This document shows positions 10,193 to 20,752 of a stretch of 64,000 bases of DNA, one piece after another. The notes beneath the pieces are model-generated. The model did not search any database. It had not been told where the DNA came from and was given only the letters and a program-made list of their open reading frames with translations. How positions within the stretch are numbered: position 1 is the first letter of the stretch; each line of letters starts with the position of its first letter. The position numbers and the translations under genes are program-made. Where the stretch lies: positions 17,831,468 to 17,895,467 of the forward strand of contig CM051016.1 in the NCBI GenBank assembly GCA_027704905.1. The letters are read 5' to 3'. The DNA is from Muraenolepis orangiensis (Eukaryota; Chordata; Actinopteri; Gadiformes; Muraenolepididae).

Positions 10193-10705
10193 CATGGGCT
10201 ATAGCCTATTATGGCTGTAGCCCACACTGAGCCGAACACACGCGATAAGAGCAGCCAGCGGCACCAACCATGAACAATATTAATATTAATAATACAGCTA
10301 TAGCACAACACAACCCTCTCACTGCCTGGAGAGACGCGACGCCACACACACCAGCTACATTCGGTTGGTCTTCTTGATCAGGTTGTTTGGCCGTCTTTTT
10401 AAAGAAATTGCCCAAGGTAAGTTGTTTTTTTCTTCTCGACATGTCAGCAGCAGCAACAATGCCTGGTAAACATGCAGCGCTAACTAAACCAGCTTGTGAG
10501 TGAGTGGGTCGTGGGTGGAGCTGCGGGCAGCGTGCAAGCAGGCAACACTTTTTTCATGAATCATAAACTCTAAATATAATTTTATTTCACACCTTTGAAA
10601 AAATAAATAAAATAAATGGAATTTATTTGGTCATCATATCAGTATTTTAGAGAGCTCCCCCCAAATTTCACAAACCATGTTCCCAGGGGAGCTCATGTCA
10701 CCCTG
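10193..10705 (-). mobile_element. Interspersed repeat R1, longer copy
   Basis: Shares both ends with 1125-1298 and retains the middle. On the minus strand an ATG at 10442 opens a 77-codon frame whose first residues are MSRRKKQLTLGNFFKK. The QxxLxxFF spacing matches a PCNA-interacting (PIP) box. The rest of the frame has no motif. This is probably the first exon of a transposase gene, of which only the end remains. Confidence 0.5.
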
Positions 10706-10734
10706 CTCCCCTCCAGTTCGCACCCTGTGTGTGT

Positions 10735-10819
10735 GTGCTAAGGCTCGGACTACCACACATTCATTTTATTAATATCATTCATCAGACTAAAGGACTTTTT
10801 GTTCTTGACTATTTGTAAG
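10735..10819 (+). other. Candidate 5'-UTR exon 1 of B1-like copy 1
   Basis: Sequence conserved between all three B1-like copies ends in TTTGTAAG followed by the donor GTAAGTTTC (exon end at 10819). The partner acceptor is at 13190. The exon's 5' end is not known. The same donor lies upstream of copies 2 and 3. Confidence 0.6.
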
Positions 10820-11029
10820 GTAAGTTTCTGGATTTATTGATCAGGTTAGTGTGAGTTGAAAATTCCCCTAAACTGTGATTTGCTATACAACTATAGATGA
10901 CACATACAAATAATTGACTGTTTTTAGTGGCCTTCTTTACTATTATCAGGCTATTCATAATTCCTATATAGGCCTATGTGCTACCTATATTATTATTATT
11001 ATTATTATAATATAATAATATTATAATAA

Positions 11030-13020
11030 TATAATTAGTATGTTAATGGTTTGGCATAGCCAAACCATTAACATACATTTGTAACTTATCATTTCAAACC
11101 GGTTCATTTCCTAACAAAATGAAAATAGCTAAAGTCATACCTCTGTACAAGGCTGGAGACACACATCTTTTCACAAACTATAGACCTGTCTCCCTACTGC
11201 CACAATTCTCTAAAATACTGGAAAAACTCTTCAACAGCAGATTGGACACATTTCTAGAAAAATACAAAATTCTTTCAGAAAATCAGTATGGTTTCAGAAC
11301 AAACCGATCAACAGCTATGGCAGTAATTGAGGCAACCGAAGCAATCACAGATGCAATAGATCGCAAGCAATATGCTGTAGGAGTATTCATTGACTTAAAA
11401 AAAGCTTTCGACACCATTGACCATGATTTATTGATAAAAAAACTTGAAAGGTATGGTATCAGGGGAATAGTGCTGGATTGGGTTAAAAGTTATTTAAGGG
11501 GGAGACAGCAGTTTGTGAAATTGGGTGACTGTGTTTCGTCATGTTTGGAGGTTGCATGTGGTGTCCCCCAGGGGTCAGTATTGGGCCCTAAGTTCTTCAT
11601 TTTGTACATTAATGAGATATGTAAAGTCTCAAAGTTATTGCACTTGGTACTGTTTGCTGATGACACAAATATATTTTGCGCGGGGGATAACTTGCAACAA
11701 TTACAGGAGGATATCACTGCAGAGATGAACAAATTGAAGGTGTGGTTTGATAGAAACAGGCTGTCATTAAATCTGAGCAAGACAAAGTTAATGGTTTTTG
11801 GAAATTGTAAAAGGAACACTCAGGTAAATATAAAAATAGATGGAATTGAAATAGAAAGAGTTAATGAAATAAAATTTCTTGGGGTTATGATTGATGACAG
11901 AATCAGCTGGAAATCTCATATCAAACATGTACAAACCAAAGTCTCAAGAAGCATTGCAATAATATATAGAGCAAAGAAAATTTTGGATCATAAATCACTC
12001 CACATGCTATACTGTTCACTGGTCTTACCTTACCTACAGTACTGTGCTGAGGTTTGGGGCAACAACTTCACAACTTCACTACAGCCACTAACCATTTTAC
12101 AAAAACGAGCAGTACGAACCATTCACAGCGTGGGTTACCAGGAACACACAAACTCACTTTTTCTACTGTCAAAACTACTGAAATTTACAGACATCGTCAA
12201 ATATCAAACAGCTCAAATTATGTTCAAAGCTAAAAATAATCTATTACCAGTAAATATACAGTCATTATTCAGCATGCACGAGGGGGGTTATAATTTAAGA
12301 GGGAAATTTAATTTTGATATTCAATTAATTCGAACAACCAGAAAAAGTTTTTGTATTTCAGTCAGCGGGGTGAGACTATGGAACACGTGCACTGTGGAGT
12401 TGAAACAATGTCCAAACATAAAACAGTTTAAAAGTAGGTACAAAGACACAATCTTCACAAGTTACAGGGATGAGGGAGGTGTTGGGTAGCACTAGGTGTT
12501 ATAAGGGTACTGCTTTTTTATTGTTATTTTTATTTTATTTTATTTATTTATTTTTTCTGGGGGGGTTATTTTCTTGTTGCTCTTCCGTATGTGTGTGTAA
12601 ATATGCGTATATAATGAGTATTGTAGGCATATATTTAGATAATCATCTGAATGGGTGTGTGTATATATTACATGTTATTGTATGACATGTATATATTATA
12701 TTTATATTTTTATAATATATGTATATTATATATATAGTATTGTATGATATGTATATATTATATTAATATTTTCATAATATTATAAAATCTGAAACAGAAT
12801 TACTAGTAATGTACACAGTAGTGTGTATAGACAGGGTTAGACCAGGAAGCTTGTTATTATGTATTATTTATGGAGAAGGGGTGGGAGTTAATAAGTTTTA
12901 CTTCTTCTCACTCCTTTTCGAATATGTATATATTCTATTTTTTCTTTGTTTCTTTAATGGCTTATTTATTATTTTTGCTTTCATATTCGAAATAAACACT
13001 TCAATCAATCAATCAATCAA
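11030..13020 (+). mobile_element. 5'-truncated non-LTR retrotransposon in the copy-1 intron
   Basis: Copies 2 and 3 have only an (ATT)n tract here (intron about 360 bp); copy 1 has about 2 kb inserted inside that tract. The insertion begins at an 18-bp inverted-repeat hairpin (11038-11076), holds an RT frame, and ends with a (TCAA)n tail at about 13000-13020, typical of jockey/L2/Rex-like LINEs. Confidence 0.85.
11119..12489 (+). CDS. LINE reverse transcriptase (C-terminal ORF2 part)
   Basis: A 456-codon open frame encodes most of a non-LTR reverse transcriptase. NYRPVSLLPQFSKILEKLF lies near residue 20, the GFRTNRST block near 60, motif A FIDLKKAFDTIDHD near 95, GVPQGSVLGPKFF near 150 and the catalytic FADDTN near 180. 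A thumb and C-terminal region with AEVWGNN follows. The endonuclease domain upstream is missing, so the copy is 5'-truncated and dead, although the RT frame has no internal stop. I place it in the jockey/L2/Rex1 superfamily without choosing a clade. Transcription would be in the same sense as the host gene. Confidence 0.85.
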   Translation: MKIAKVIPLYKAGDTHLFTNYRPVSLLPQFSKILEKLFNSRLDTFLEKYKILSENQYGFRTNRSTAMAVIEATEAITDAIDRKQYAVGVFIDLKKAFDTIDHDLLIKKLERYGIRGIVLDWVKSYLRGRQQFVKLGDCVSSCLEVACGVPQGSVLGPKFFILYINEICKVSKLLHLVLFADDTNIFCAGDNLQQLQEDITAEMNKLKVWFDRNRLSLNLSKTKLMVFGNCKRNTQVNIKIDGIEIERVNEIKFLGVMIDDRISWKSHIKHVQTKVSRSIAIIYRAKKILDHKSLHMLYCSLVLPYLQYCAEVWGNNFTTSLQPLTILQKRAVRTIHSVGYQEHTNSLFLLSKLLKFTDIVKYQTAQIMFKAKNNLLPVNIQSLFSMHEGGYNLRGKFNFDIQLIRTTRKSFCISVSGVRLWNTCTVELKQCPNIKQFKSRYKDTIFTSYRDEGGVG

Positions 13021-13651
13021 TTATTATTATTATTATTATTATTATAGGCAATTGCAGAGAATGTTCAGATTTTGTAATGAAACAACATTGATTTTCTTTA
13101 GATTAGATTATATTCAAATGTATTGTCATTGCACAAGTAGAGGCTTTCTTTTTCATTCTAATCACATTTTCTGTATTTATTTACTCGTAGAGGGAATGGA
13201 GCCAATTCACTTTTCCATGATAACAACAACCACAAAGGCGTGGTCTGACAACAGCACAGCGCTTCCCAGCGCTTCCCTGGACCGAAACATCGTCCCCCCG
13301 TACATGTTTATAGTGTGTGCTCTAGGACTTCTGGGTAACAGCTTCGTCCTGCTGGTATTCCTGGCCCAGAAAGACCGTCTAACTGTCCCCGATATCTACT
13401 TGGGGAACCTGGCGCTGGCCGACTTCGTCCTCCTGGTCGTCCTCCCGTTCTGGGCGATGGAAATCCGTAAGAACTCCGTCTGGCGCTACGGGGAAGCCAT
13501 GTGCAAGATAGTGAACTCGTCGGTCACTGTCAATGTATACACAAGCATTTACATCATCGCGATGGTCAGCGTCGACAGGTACCTGGCGCTGGTGCAGACG
13601 ATGCGGGCGCGGTGGCTGAGGCGCACGCTGTACGCCAAAGTGATCTGCGTC

Positions 13652-15533
13652 CAGTGGCGGCTCGTCCATAGGGGCGCAGGGGCGCCGCCCCACCTGGTTC
13701 AGAGAGGAAAAAATAAAAAAATAAAAAAATAATAATAATTGTGTTTTTTTATTTTTTATTTTTTTGATCCCTAAAAATAAACTAAACATGTTTAAAATGA
13801 ATAATAATTACTCATTTTATGTATGTTTGTGTTTAAAATGCACAATAACGTTAATATAGCAAATATAAATCATTGTTGTGCGTGCTATTCTCCCCCCTCG
13901 TTTGTCATTGACGTCACTCTCATAGAAATTTGGTACCTACCTCCAAACCTGGGCGCACGGCAGTGCGCCCAGGTTTGGAGGTAGGTACCAAATTTGATCG
14001 GCAATGTAGCCTATCAAGGGTCAAGGTTTTGAGGTAGGTACCAAATTTGATAGGCAAATGTAGCCTATCAAGGGTCCTGAATACGATCTCTGGGAGCGCA
14101 TTTCATTGCGCCCGAACAAGGAAACCAGTCACGCATGCGCGACTCAAATTGAGTGGCGCATGCGTGAGCAAATTGAGTGGCGCATGCGTGAATGCGTGAG
14201 CAAAGAAAACCAGTCACGCATGCGCAATTCATAGCCTAGTTGAACCTTATTTGTAAAGCCTGTACTGCTCTGCTCTCAGTTCGGGTCTTGCTGTCTGAGG
14301 AGAGGTAGTTGTTGTTTGTTTTTGTCCCGATTATAGTTTTACATTAAATTTTATTGTGGACGATGTAAACGTAAAGTAAAGGGGATAAGAAATGTTGGTC
14401 TTGCTGTATAAACATGCAGCTTGTGTCATTTGTATGTAAACGGTGTGGATTGGGGTTTTGTAAGTGTATCGTGGACACGTGCTTCCCCAATGCTAGCTAC
14501 AGGGTCCTCCGTGTGTTTGTCTGCTAATATAGGCTGTGGTCGAATGTATTAAGCATTTGTATTCTATTTAATTAGTTAAATTCAGAAGCATTTGTTAATG
14601 AGTCAGTTCGCGTCTTGCTGTCTGAGGAGAGGAGATTGAGACCCGTGTGTGTGGGAGAGACCTCATGTTGCAAGTTTGTTCTTTTTTTGTTCTGTACAGG
14701 ACACAGCCATTACACTAGCTACCATGGACAATTCTGTCAAATCCCTCAAAGCAACACCATTTGAAAGACGAACACTGCAAGAAAAACTCAGAGTGAAAGA
14801 GTTTGGACCTCATCAGCCTGACATCAGCATTCAGCAACCAGCAACAGACAGAGGAAGGCTATATATTCGGTCGTTTTCCAGAACCTGGTTTGCTAAGTGG
14901 TTCTTGTATAGTTAGTATAGCATAGGTACATAGATTAAACTGTATATTGTATAGTAGTGTACATAGGACCCAGTACCTTTTTAATTTGTAAGCTTAACAT
15001 TGTATTGCATTTTATCTCAGGACTTGTATCAGGTCTATTTTATTATCTTCTATTTTGTTCTAATTACTTTTGCACAATCGAATGTAAGACCATATTTAGG
15101 TATTATTTTTGATGGCACACTGGGTAGTCTTTCTAATATAAGACCATATTTTTTTCTTATGTTTATTTTCTACTAGGCACCATATAATAAATGTTCTTTC
15201 ACCATAAGTTTCAAGTTTGTTTATTATTTGTCAACAAAATACAGAATACTGATTGATTGTGCTACATACAGTAAAAATAAAGTAAAAAAAGAAATTAAGC
15301 AGTAAGTAAAGGAATGTTCAGTCAATATACATATATACAATACAGAGTAGAATGAGTAACGGTGAGGTTTATATTATGTATAGTTTTTTATTTTTAATTA
15401 GCCCTCTCGGTCGTTTACATGGTGAAATGGCGTCACCGTCTGGGCAAATCCGGTATTGCACAGCAGATATGATTTAAAAAAAAATGTTTTACCCCTGCGC
15501 CCCTCCTACTTCGGATGTCACCGGCCGCCACTG
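13652..15533 (+). mobile_element. hAT-A non-autonomous transposon, copy B, inside the receptor exon
   Basis: A 1,882-bp insertion with exact 8-bp target duplication TCTGCGTC (13644-13651 and 15534-15541). It has CAGTGGCGGC / GCCGCCACTG ends and the same interior as 1601-3483. The uninterrupted paralogues at 24170 and 49790 show the empty site. With the duplication it adds 1,890 bp, a multiple of three, but it contains stops in the receptor frame. Confidence 0.95.
14724..14915 (+). pseudogene. hAT transposase N-terminal exon remnant (copy B)
   Basis: Follows an acceptor-like TTCTGTACAG (14690-14699). Encodes 63 residues with FGPHQPDISIQQP, differing from copy A at only a few positions. The rest of the transposase is absent. 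Confidence 0.55.
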
Positions 15534-16078
15534 TCTGCGTCGTCATGTGGCTTTGGGGGGTTTTCATGAGCACGCCCAGCCTGGTTTACAGAAGGGTCAA
15601 TCACAACGGGACCGGGGCCCTAAAGTGTAAAATGGACTACGGTCGCACCTGGCGACTAGCCGACCAGATAGCGTTTAGCGTGCTGGGCTTTGCCTTGCCG
15701 GTTGTGGTGATTGTGTTCTGCAGCGGCGCAGTGATCAGGGCTTTAAACAGAAGGAGGACTGTCTGTTCTGACCAAGGCAGCGACAGGAAGCCCACGACCC
15801 TGGTGTTCGCGGTGACAACGCTGTTCCTGGTGTGTTGGGCCCCCTATCACGTCTTCAACTTCCTCGCCATACTGAGGGAACACCACCTTGTGGACGAAAC
15901 GCAGTGGGGCCACGCTTTGAATATCGGAGACCAGGTTGCGGTGTGTATGGCGTTACTTAACAGCGTCCTGAACCCGGTGCTGTACGTTTTCTTCGGGCAG
16001 TATTTCTGGAAGAAAGTCAGCTCCCTCTTCAGGAAGCCCAAGCACCATCACCGGCGGGGATGTGATAGGAGTGTATAG

Positions 16079-16296
16079 CCATGCTCCGTCTTAGGGTAGG
16101 CCTATAGGCTTCCTCAAAATGAGCAGGGGAACCATATTGTCTAGTATTGCATTGTATAGTTTGCATGGCCTATTGCATTGCATGTATTATTGTTTTTCTT
16201 TGAATAGTATTCAATTGTATATTATTGTATTGCGTTCTCTGTCTGTGATGTCCAACTGCCTGCAATATGAACATCTAATATAATCATGTCTCACTC
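16079..16296 (+). other. 3'-UTR of B1-like copy 1
   Basis: Matches the sequence downstream of copy 2 (23440-23648, inverted) until a CAGTGGCGGCTGG repeat interrupts it at 16297. A/T-rich, no gene. Confidence 0.6.
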
Positions 16297-16924
16297 AGTG
16301 GCGGCTGGTGCATTTTTCACCAGGGGGGGCTATACCATTTTTTTTTTTTACAATTACATATTGTTAATTACATTATATACAATTACTTTTTGTATTGAAA
16401 TGTCGCCCTTCTGTCCATCACTTTCATCATGGCCACGCAAGGCCAGCTCAAAGGCACCACAGAACTTCACACAGTCTATTCTTTTAGACTTTATTTGGTA
16501 CATGGATACATAAACACATTTAAGAGGAAACAACGAGTTAACAATAACACACATTCAAAGCAGCTCTGAACAGGTGAGTTTGGTGAGTGATTTAAACAAG
16601 CAGGTATATATATCTATATATATAGATATATATATAGATATATATAGATATCTATATATAGATATATATATAGATATCTATATATATATAGATATATATA
16701 CCTGCTTGTTTAAATCACTCACGAAAACGATATCAATCACTCAACAAAAATATATATATATCGGCACACACTGACAAAAAACACTGACATATATTTGTGA
16801 GTGTGTGTGTGTGTGTGTGTGTTTTTTTGCGTATGTGTTTGTGCGTGTGTGCGTGCGTCTGTGTGTGAGTGTGCGTCTGTGCGTGTGCGTCTCTGTGTGT
16901 GTGTGTGTGTGTGCGTCTTTGGCG
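16297..16924. repeat. hAT-like terminus with (GATATATA)n and GT-rich tracts
   Basis: Second copy of the repeat at 4672-4982, interrupted by an A/T satellite around 16603-16700 that forms inverted repeats, then a GT/GC-rich run (16800-16915). The far end of the element is not found, so it is probably truncated. Confidence 0.6.
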
Positions 16925-17256
16925 ACACCAAAAACTAAGCAGCTGTGCCTATGTGCACTAGTATGTCGTGTTATATATAATATAATATAATATAATATAA
17001 TATAATATAATATAATATAGTATAATATGCGGTGGTTCAATCGACCGTCTGCCTCTCCCAATTGGAGTGTTATTGTGCAGAGACTCTTATTTCAGTAGAA
17101 TATTGTGCGGTCTAGCCAAGAGAGACGTTCGCCTCTCCCTGACACAACAAGCCAAGGGGAGCACACTTTCCAGTGTGCCCATGTGATCCAGTGGGAGTGC
17201 AGAGTGCAGTGTTGTTGTTGTTTTTCCCCTCAAAAAAACCCTACAGACTTCCATTG

Positions 17257-17287
<31 letters not shown>

Positions 17288-17383
17288 TTGCGGTGACAGG
17301 GGGGGGGGGGCTCTGATCCAAGCCCTGTGTCAGACACCAGAGATTTGGTTGTAAGTTACGGGAAGCAAACCCTGTTCGACCCA
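16925..17383 (-). repeat. Block delta fragment, inverted copy
   Basis: Reverse complement of about 41053-41450 (shared GGTTCAATCGACCGTCTGCC, a poly-C tract and the segment with TCTGATCCAAGCCCTGTGTC). It includes a (TATAA)n tract at 16975-17030. No gene. Confidence 0.85.
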
Positions 17384-18801
17384 ATGTTTAAAATGCACAA
17401 TAACGTTAATATAGCAAATATAAATCATTGTTTTGTGCGTGCTATTCTCCCCCCTCGTTTGTCATTGACGTCACTCTCATAGAAATCTGGTACCTACCTC
17501 CAAACCTGCAGTGCGCCCAGGATCTCCGCGTCACTGCGCGCAAGCGGCCAATGAAAATGGATCAAGCAATTAAATGTAGCCTATCAAGGGTCCTAAATAC
17601 GATCTGTGGGAGCGCATTTTATTGCGCCCGAACAAAGAAACCAGTCACGCATGCGCCACTCAAATTGAGTGGCGCATGCGTGAGCTAATTGAGTGGCGCA
17701 TGCGTGAATGCGTGAGCAAAGAAAACCAGTCACGCATGCGCCACTCAATTGTAGCCTAGTTGAACGTTATTTGTAAAGCCTGTACTGCTCTGCTCTCAGT
17801 TCGCGTCTTGCTGTCTGAGGAGAGGTTCGTTTTTGTTGTCCCGGTTATAGTTTTACATTTATTTTTATTGTGGACGATGTAAACGTAAAGTAAAGGGGAT
17901 AAGAAATGTTGGTCTTGCTGTATAAACATGCAGCTTGTGTCATTTGTATGTAAACGGTGTGGATTGGGGTTTTGTAAGTTTATCGTGGACACGTGCTTCC
18001 CCAATGCTAGCTACAGGGTCTTCCGTGTGTTTGTCTGCTAATATATGCTGTGGTCGAATGTATTAAGCATTTGTATTTTATTTAATTAGTTTAATTCAGA
18101 AGCATTTGTTAATGAGTCAGTTTGCGTCTTGCTGTCTGAGGAGAGAATAGTTGTATAGTTATAGTTATAGTTGTGTAGTTCTTGTATAGTTAGTATAGCA
18201 TAGGTACATAGATTAAACTGTATATCGTATAGTAGTGTACATAGGACCCAGTACCTTTTTAATTTGTAAGCTTAACATTGTATTGCATTTATCTCAGGAC
18301 TTGTATCAGGTCTATTTTATTATCTTCTATTTTGTTCTAATTACTTTTGCACACTCGAATGTAAGACCATATTTAGGTATTATTTTTGATGGCACACTGG
18401 GTAGTCTTTCTAATATAAGACCATATTTTTTTCTTATGTTTATTTTCTACTAGGTATTACTGTGTTCATAATTGCAAATTGAAGCACCATATAATAAATG
18501 TTCTTTCACCATAAGTTTCAAGTTTGTTTATTATTTGTCACAACAAAATACAGAATACTGATTGATTGTGCTACATACAGTAAAAATAAAGTAAGTAAAA
18601 AAAGAAATTAAGCAGTAAGTAAAGGAATGTTCAGTCAATATACATATATACAATACAGATTAGAATGAGTAACGGTGAGGTTTATATTATATTATTATAT
18701 TTATAGTATATTTTTTTATTTTTTATTAGCCCTCTCGGTCGTTTAAATGGTGAAATGGCGCCACCGTCTGGGCAAATCCGGTATTGCACAGCAGATATGA
18801 T
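17384..18801 (+). mobile_element. hAT-A copy C, truncated at both ends
   Basis: Matches the interior of copy B from ATGTTTAAAATG to GCAGATATGATT but lacks both terminal inverted repeats and the transposase exon. It runs directly into the TRIM 5' region and supplies a spurious in-frame upstream ATG at 18755. Confidence 0.85.
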
Positions 18802-18910
18802 TATCTGCACCTTTAAAGTGTTGTCCAACAACAAGAAAAAACATGTTTTTCACTTTAACAAAAACATGAAGCAATTTTCTAATACTCAAACCTTGTTTTT
18901 CTGTCTAGGT

Positions 18911-20752
18911 ATGGCCTCCGCCAACATTCTCTGTTCTGAGGACAATTTCACATGTGCCATTTGCCTGGACGTGTTCAAAAGACCTGTTTCCACACCATGT
19001 GGACACAACTTCTGTGAAGTCTGCATTTCATCATTCTGGGATGAACAATTCCAGTGCAAATGTCCCATCTGCAATGAGCTCTACCACACTCGACCTGCTT
19101 TACGGGTCAATACCTCCCTGTCAGAGATGGCTGCTCAGTTCAGAAGGTTATTACAAGTAAAGGACTTAACGGAGCAACCTTGTGTGGTACCGGGAGAAGC
19201 TCTGGGAGAAGTTCCAGGAGGAGTTCCAACAGTTCCTTGTGACATCTGTACTGGGATCCAGCTGAGCGCTGTGAAGACCTGCCTGGTATGTCTTGCCTCT
19301 TACTGTGGCACTCACCTGGAGCCCCACCAGAGAGTTGCAGGTCTGAAAACACACAAGCTGGTCGACCCTGTTGACCATATTGAGGACAGGATTTGCAAGA
19401 AGCACAATCAACTCCTGGAGCTGTTCTGCAAAAGGGAACAGGTGTGTGTATGTCAATCATGCAGAAAGAAAGACCACAACTTCCATCCAGTTGTCCCCCT
19501 TAGGGAGGCATATGAAGTGAACAAGGCCCAGCTCCAGAAGATAGAATTTGAAGTTCAGCAGATGATCCAGGAGAGAGAGGGACAGATAAAAAAGCTGAAG
19601 GACACAGTACAATTCAGCAAAGAAGACACAGACAGAGAGCTAGCCGACAGTGTCCAGGTCTTCACTGCTCTGGTGAGCCGCATTGAAAAGTGCCACGAGG
19701 ATTTCAACAAAATCCTTGAAGAGAAACAGAAATCTACAGAGAAACGAGCTGAAGGTCTCATCAAAGAGCTAGAGCAGGAAATCAAAGATTTAACCGATAG
19801 GAGCTCAGAAGTTAAGCAGCTCTTTTACACCGAAGACCACCTCCACTTCCTCCAGGCCTTCAAATCCCTGAAGAATCCTCTACGCACCAGGGATTGGACC
19901 GCAGTGCAAGTCAGTCTGCCGTCGTACGTAGGGACCTTGAGGAGATCCCTGGTTCAGCTGGAGGAGACCCTGAACATGGAGCTGAACAACCTGCCCGGTA
20001 CTGAACTGAAGATGGTCCAGCAGCATGAAATAGACGTGACTCTGGATCCCGATTCTGCATATTACGATCTGGAGCTATCCGAGGATGGGAAACAAGTACT
20101 TCATAAGTATATTGCTTTGGATCCGCATTACCCAAACAACCCACCCACAAAACGTGTAGGTGTTCTCACAAAGCAGAGCTTCTCCTCTGGGAGATTTTAC
20201 CTTGAGGTTCAGGTTCAAGAGACCACTCGATGGCGTTTTGGAGTGGCCAGAAAATCAATCAACAGGAACGAGGAAATCAAGCCAACCCTGAAGAATGGCT
20301 GCTGGACAATTGACTTCCAACTCAAAAAGGGGGTTTTCATTGCTGCCGATGGTCTCCCCCTGAAACTGAGGACCAATCCCAAGAAGGTAGGGATGTTTGT
20401 TGATTACGATGAGGGTCTTGTCTCTTTCTACGACGTGGAAGCCAGAAATCATATCTACTCTTTGATCGGCTGCAGCTTTAGAGAGCCACTGCACCCACTA
20501 ATCAGTCCATGCGTAAATGGTGATCGTCACGATGAAGACGAGATGAATAACGACGAAGAAGGAGATCCTCTACAAGATGTTAGCTACAACGATGAAGACG
20601 AGGACGAAGATGCTCTGTCGTTGCTTTGCCGCGCCATTGAAAGGAAAACATTGCACAGCAGGCAATATCGAAATGATGATGACATGGATGAGGAGGAGGA
20701 CGACAAAAAACGCCCACTTCTGGTCATCTGTCAATCAAACAAACTAGGGTAA
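18911..20752 (+). CDS. TRIM-family E3 ubiquitin ligase (RING, two B-boxes, coiled coil, PRY-SPRY)
   Basis: A 613-residue protein in one coding exon. The RING is complete at residues 15-54 (Cys15, Cys18, Cys30, His32, Cys35, Cys38, Cys51, Cys54). B-box 1 is near 110-139 and B-box 2 near 162-198. A long coiled coil spans about 205-330 and PRY-SPRY about 385-560, opening with VTLDPDSAYYDLELSEDG. Such proteins transfer ubiquitin in the cytoplasm; the SPRY domain picks the target, and many fish members act in antiviral innate immunity. The start follows an acceptor-like TTTCTGTCTAG at 18908; the frame is open back to 18755, but that part is hAT-derived. Unusual is the C-terminal tail (about 565-613), rich in Asp/Glu. 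Which TRIM subfamily it belongs to is not settled. Confidence 0.9.
   Translation: MASANILCSEDNFTCAICLDVFKRPVSTPCGHNFCEVCISSFWDEQFQCKCPICNELYHTRPALRVNTSLSEMAAQFRRLLQVKDLTEQPCVVPGEALGEVPGGVPTVPCDICTGIQLSAVKTCLVCLASYCGTHLEPHQRVAGLKTHKLVDPVDHIEDRICKKHNQLLELFCKREQVCVCQSCRKKDHNFHPVVPLREAYEVNKAQLQKIEFEVQQMIQEREGQIKKLKDTVQFSKEDTDRELADSVQVFTALVSRIEKCHEDFNKILEEKQKSTEKRAEGLIKELEQEIKDLTDRSSEVKQLFYTEDHLHFLQAFKSLKNPLRTRDWTAVQVSLPSYVGTLRRSLVQLEETLNMELNNLPGTELKMVQQHEIDVTLDPDSAYYDLELSEDGKQVLHKYIALDPHYPNNPPTKRVGVLTKQSFSSGRFYLEVQVQETTRWRFGVARKSINRNEEIKPTLKNGCWTIDFQLKKGVFIAADGLPLKLRTNPKKVGMFVDYDEGLVSFYDVEARNHIYSLIGCSFREPLHPLISPCVNGDRHDEDEMNNDEEGDPLQDVSYNDEDEDEDALSLLCRAIERKTLHSRQYRNDDDMDEEEDDKKRPLLVICQSNKLG

Larger units (their letters stand above)
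13196..16078 (+). pseudogene. bdkrb1: Bradykinin receptor B1-like copy 1, split by a hAT insertion
   Basis: A class A GPCR. The 5' part (13196-13651) encodes 152 residues from the ATG just after acceptor TTTACTCGTAG: an N-terminus with NFS/NST-type glycosylation sites, TM1 (LLGNSFVLLVFL), TM2 (IYLGNLALADFVLLV), Cys at the start of TM3 and VSVDRYLALV (DRY) after TM3. The 3' part (15542-16078) resumes in the same frame with TM4-TM7, ECL2 (a Cys and an NGT site), CWAPYH in TM6 and NPVLY in TM7. Only the hAT element separates the halves; without it and one target copy the frame would be 330 codons. Copies 2 and 3 are close paralogues. B1 rather than B2 type is inferred from TM6-TM7 and the short tail; a tree is needed. 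Confidence 0.85.

Noticed and set aside
18755..18910. Upstream in-frame start of the TRIM ORF
   Set aside because: The extra residues come from hAT DNA and a pyrimidine-rich acceptor region; the RING begins 15 residues after 18911.
19140..19460. Antisense ORFs in the TRIM gene
   Set aside because: Shadows of a well-supported coding strand.
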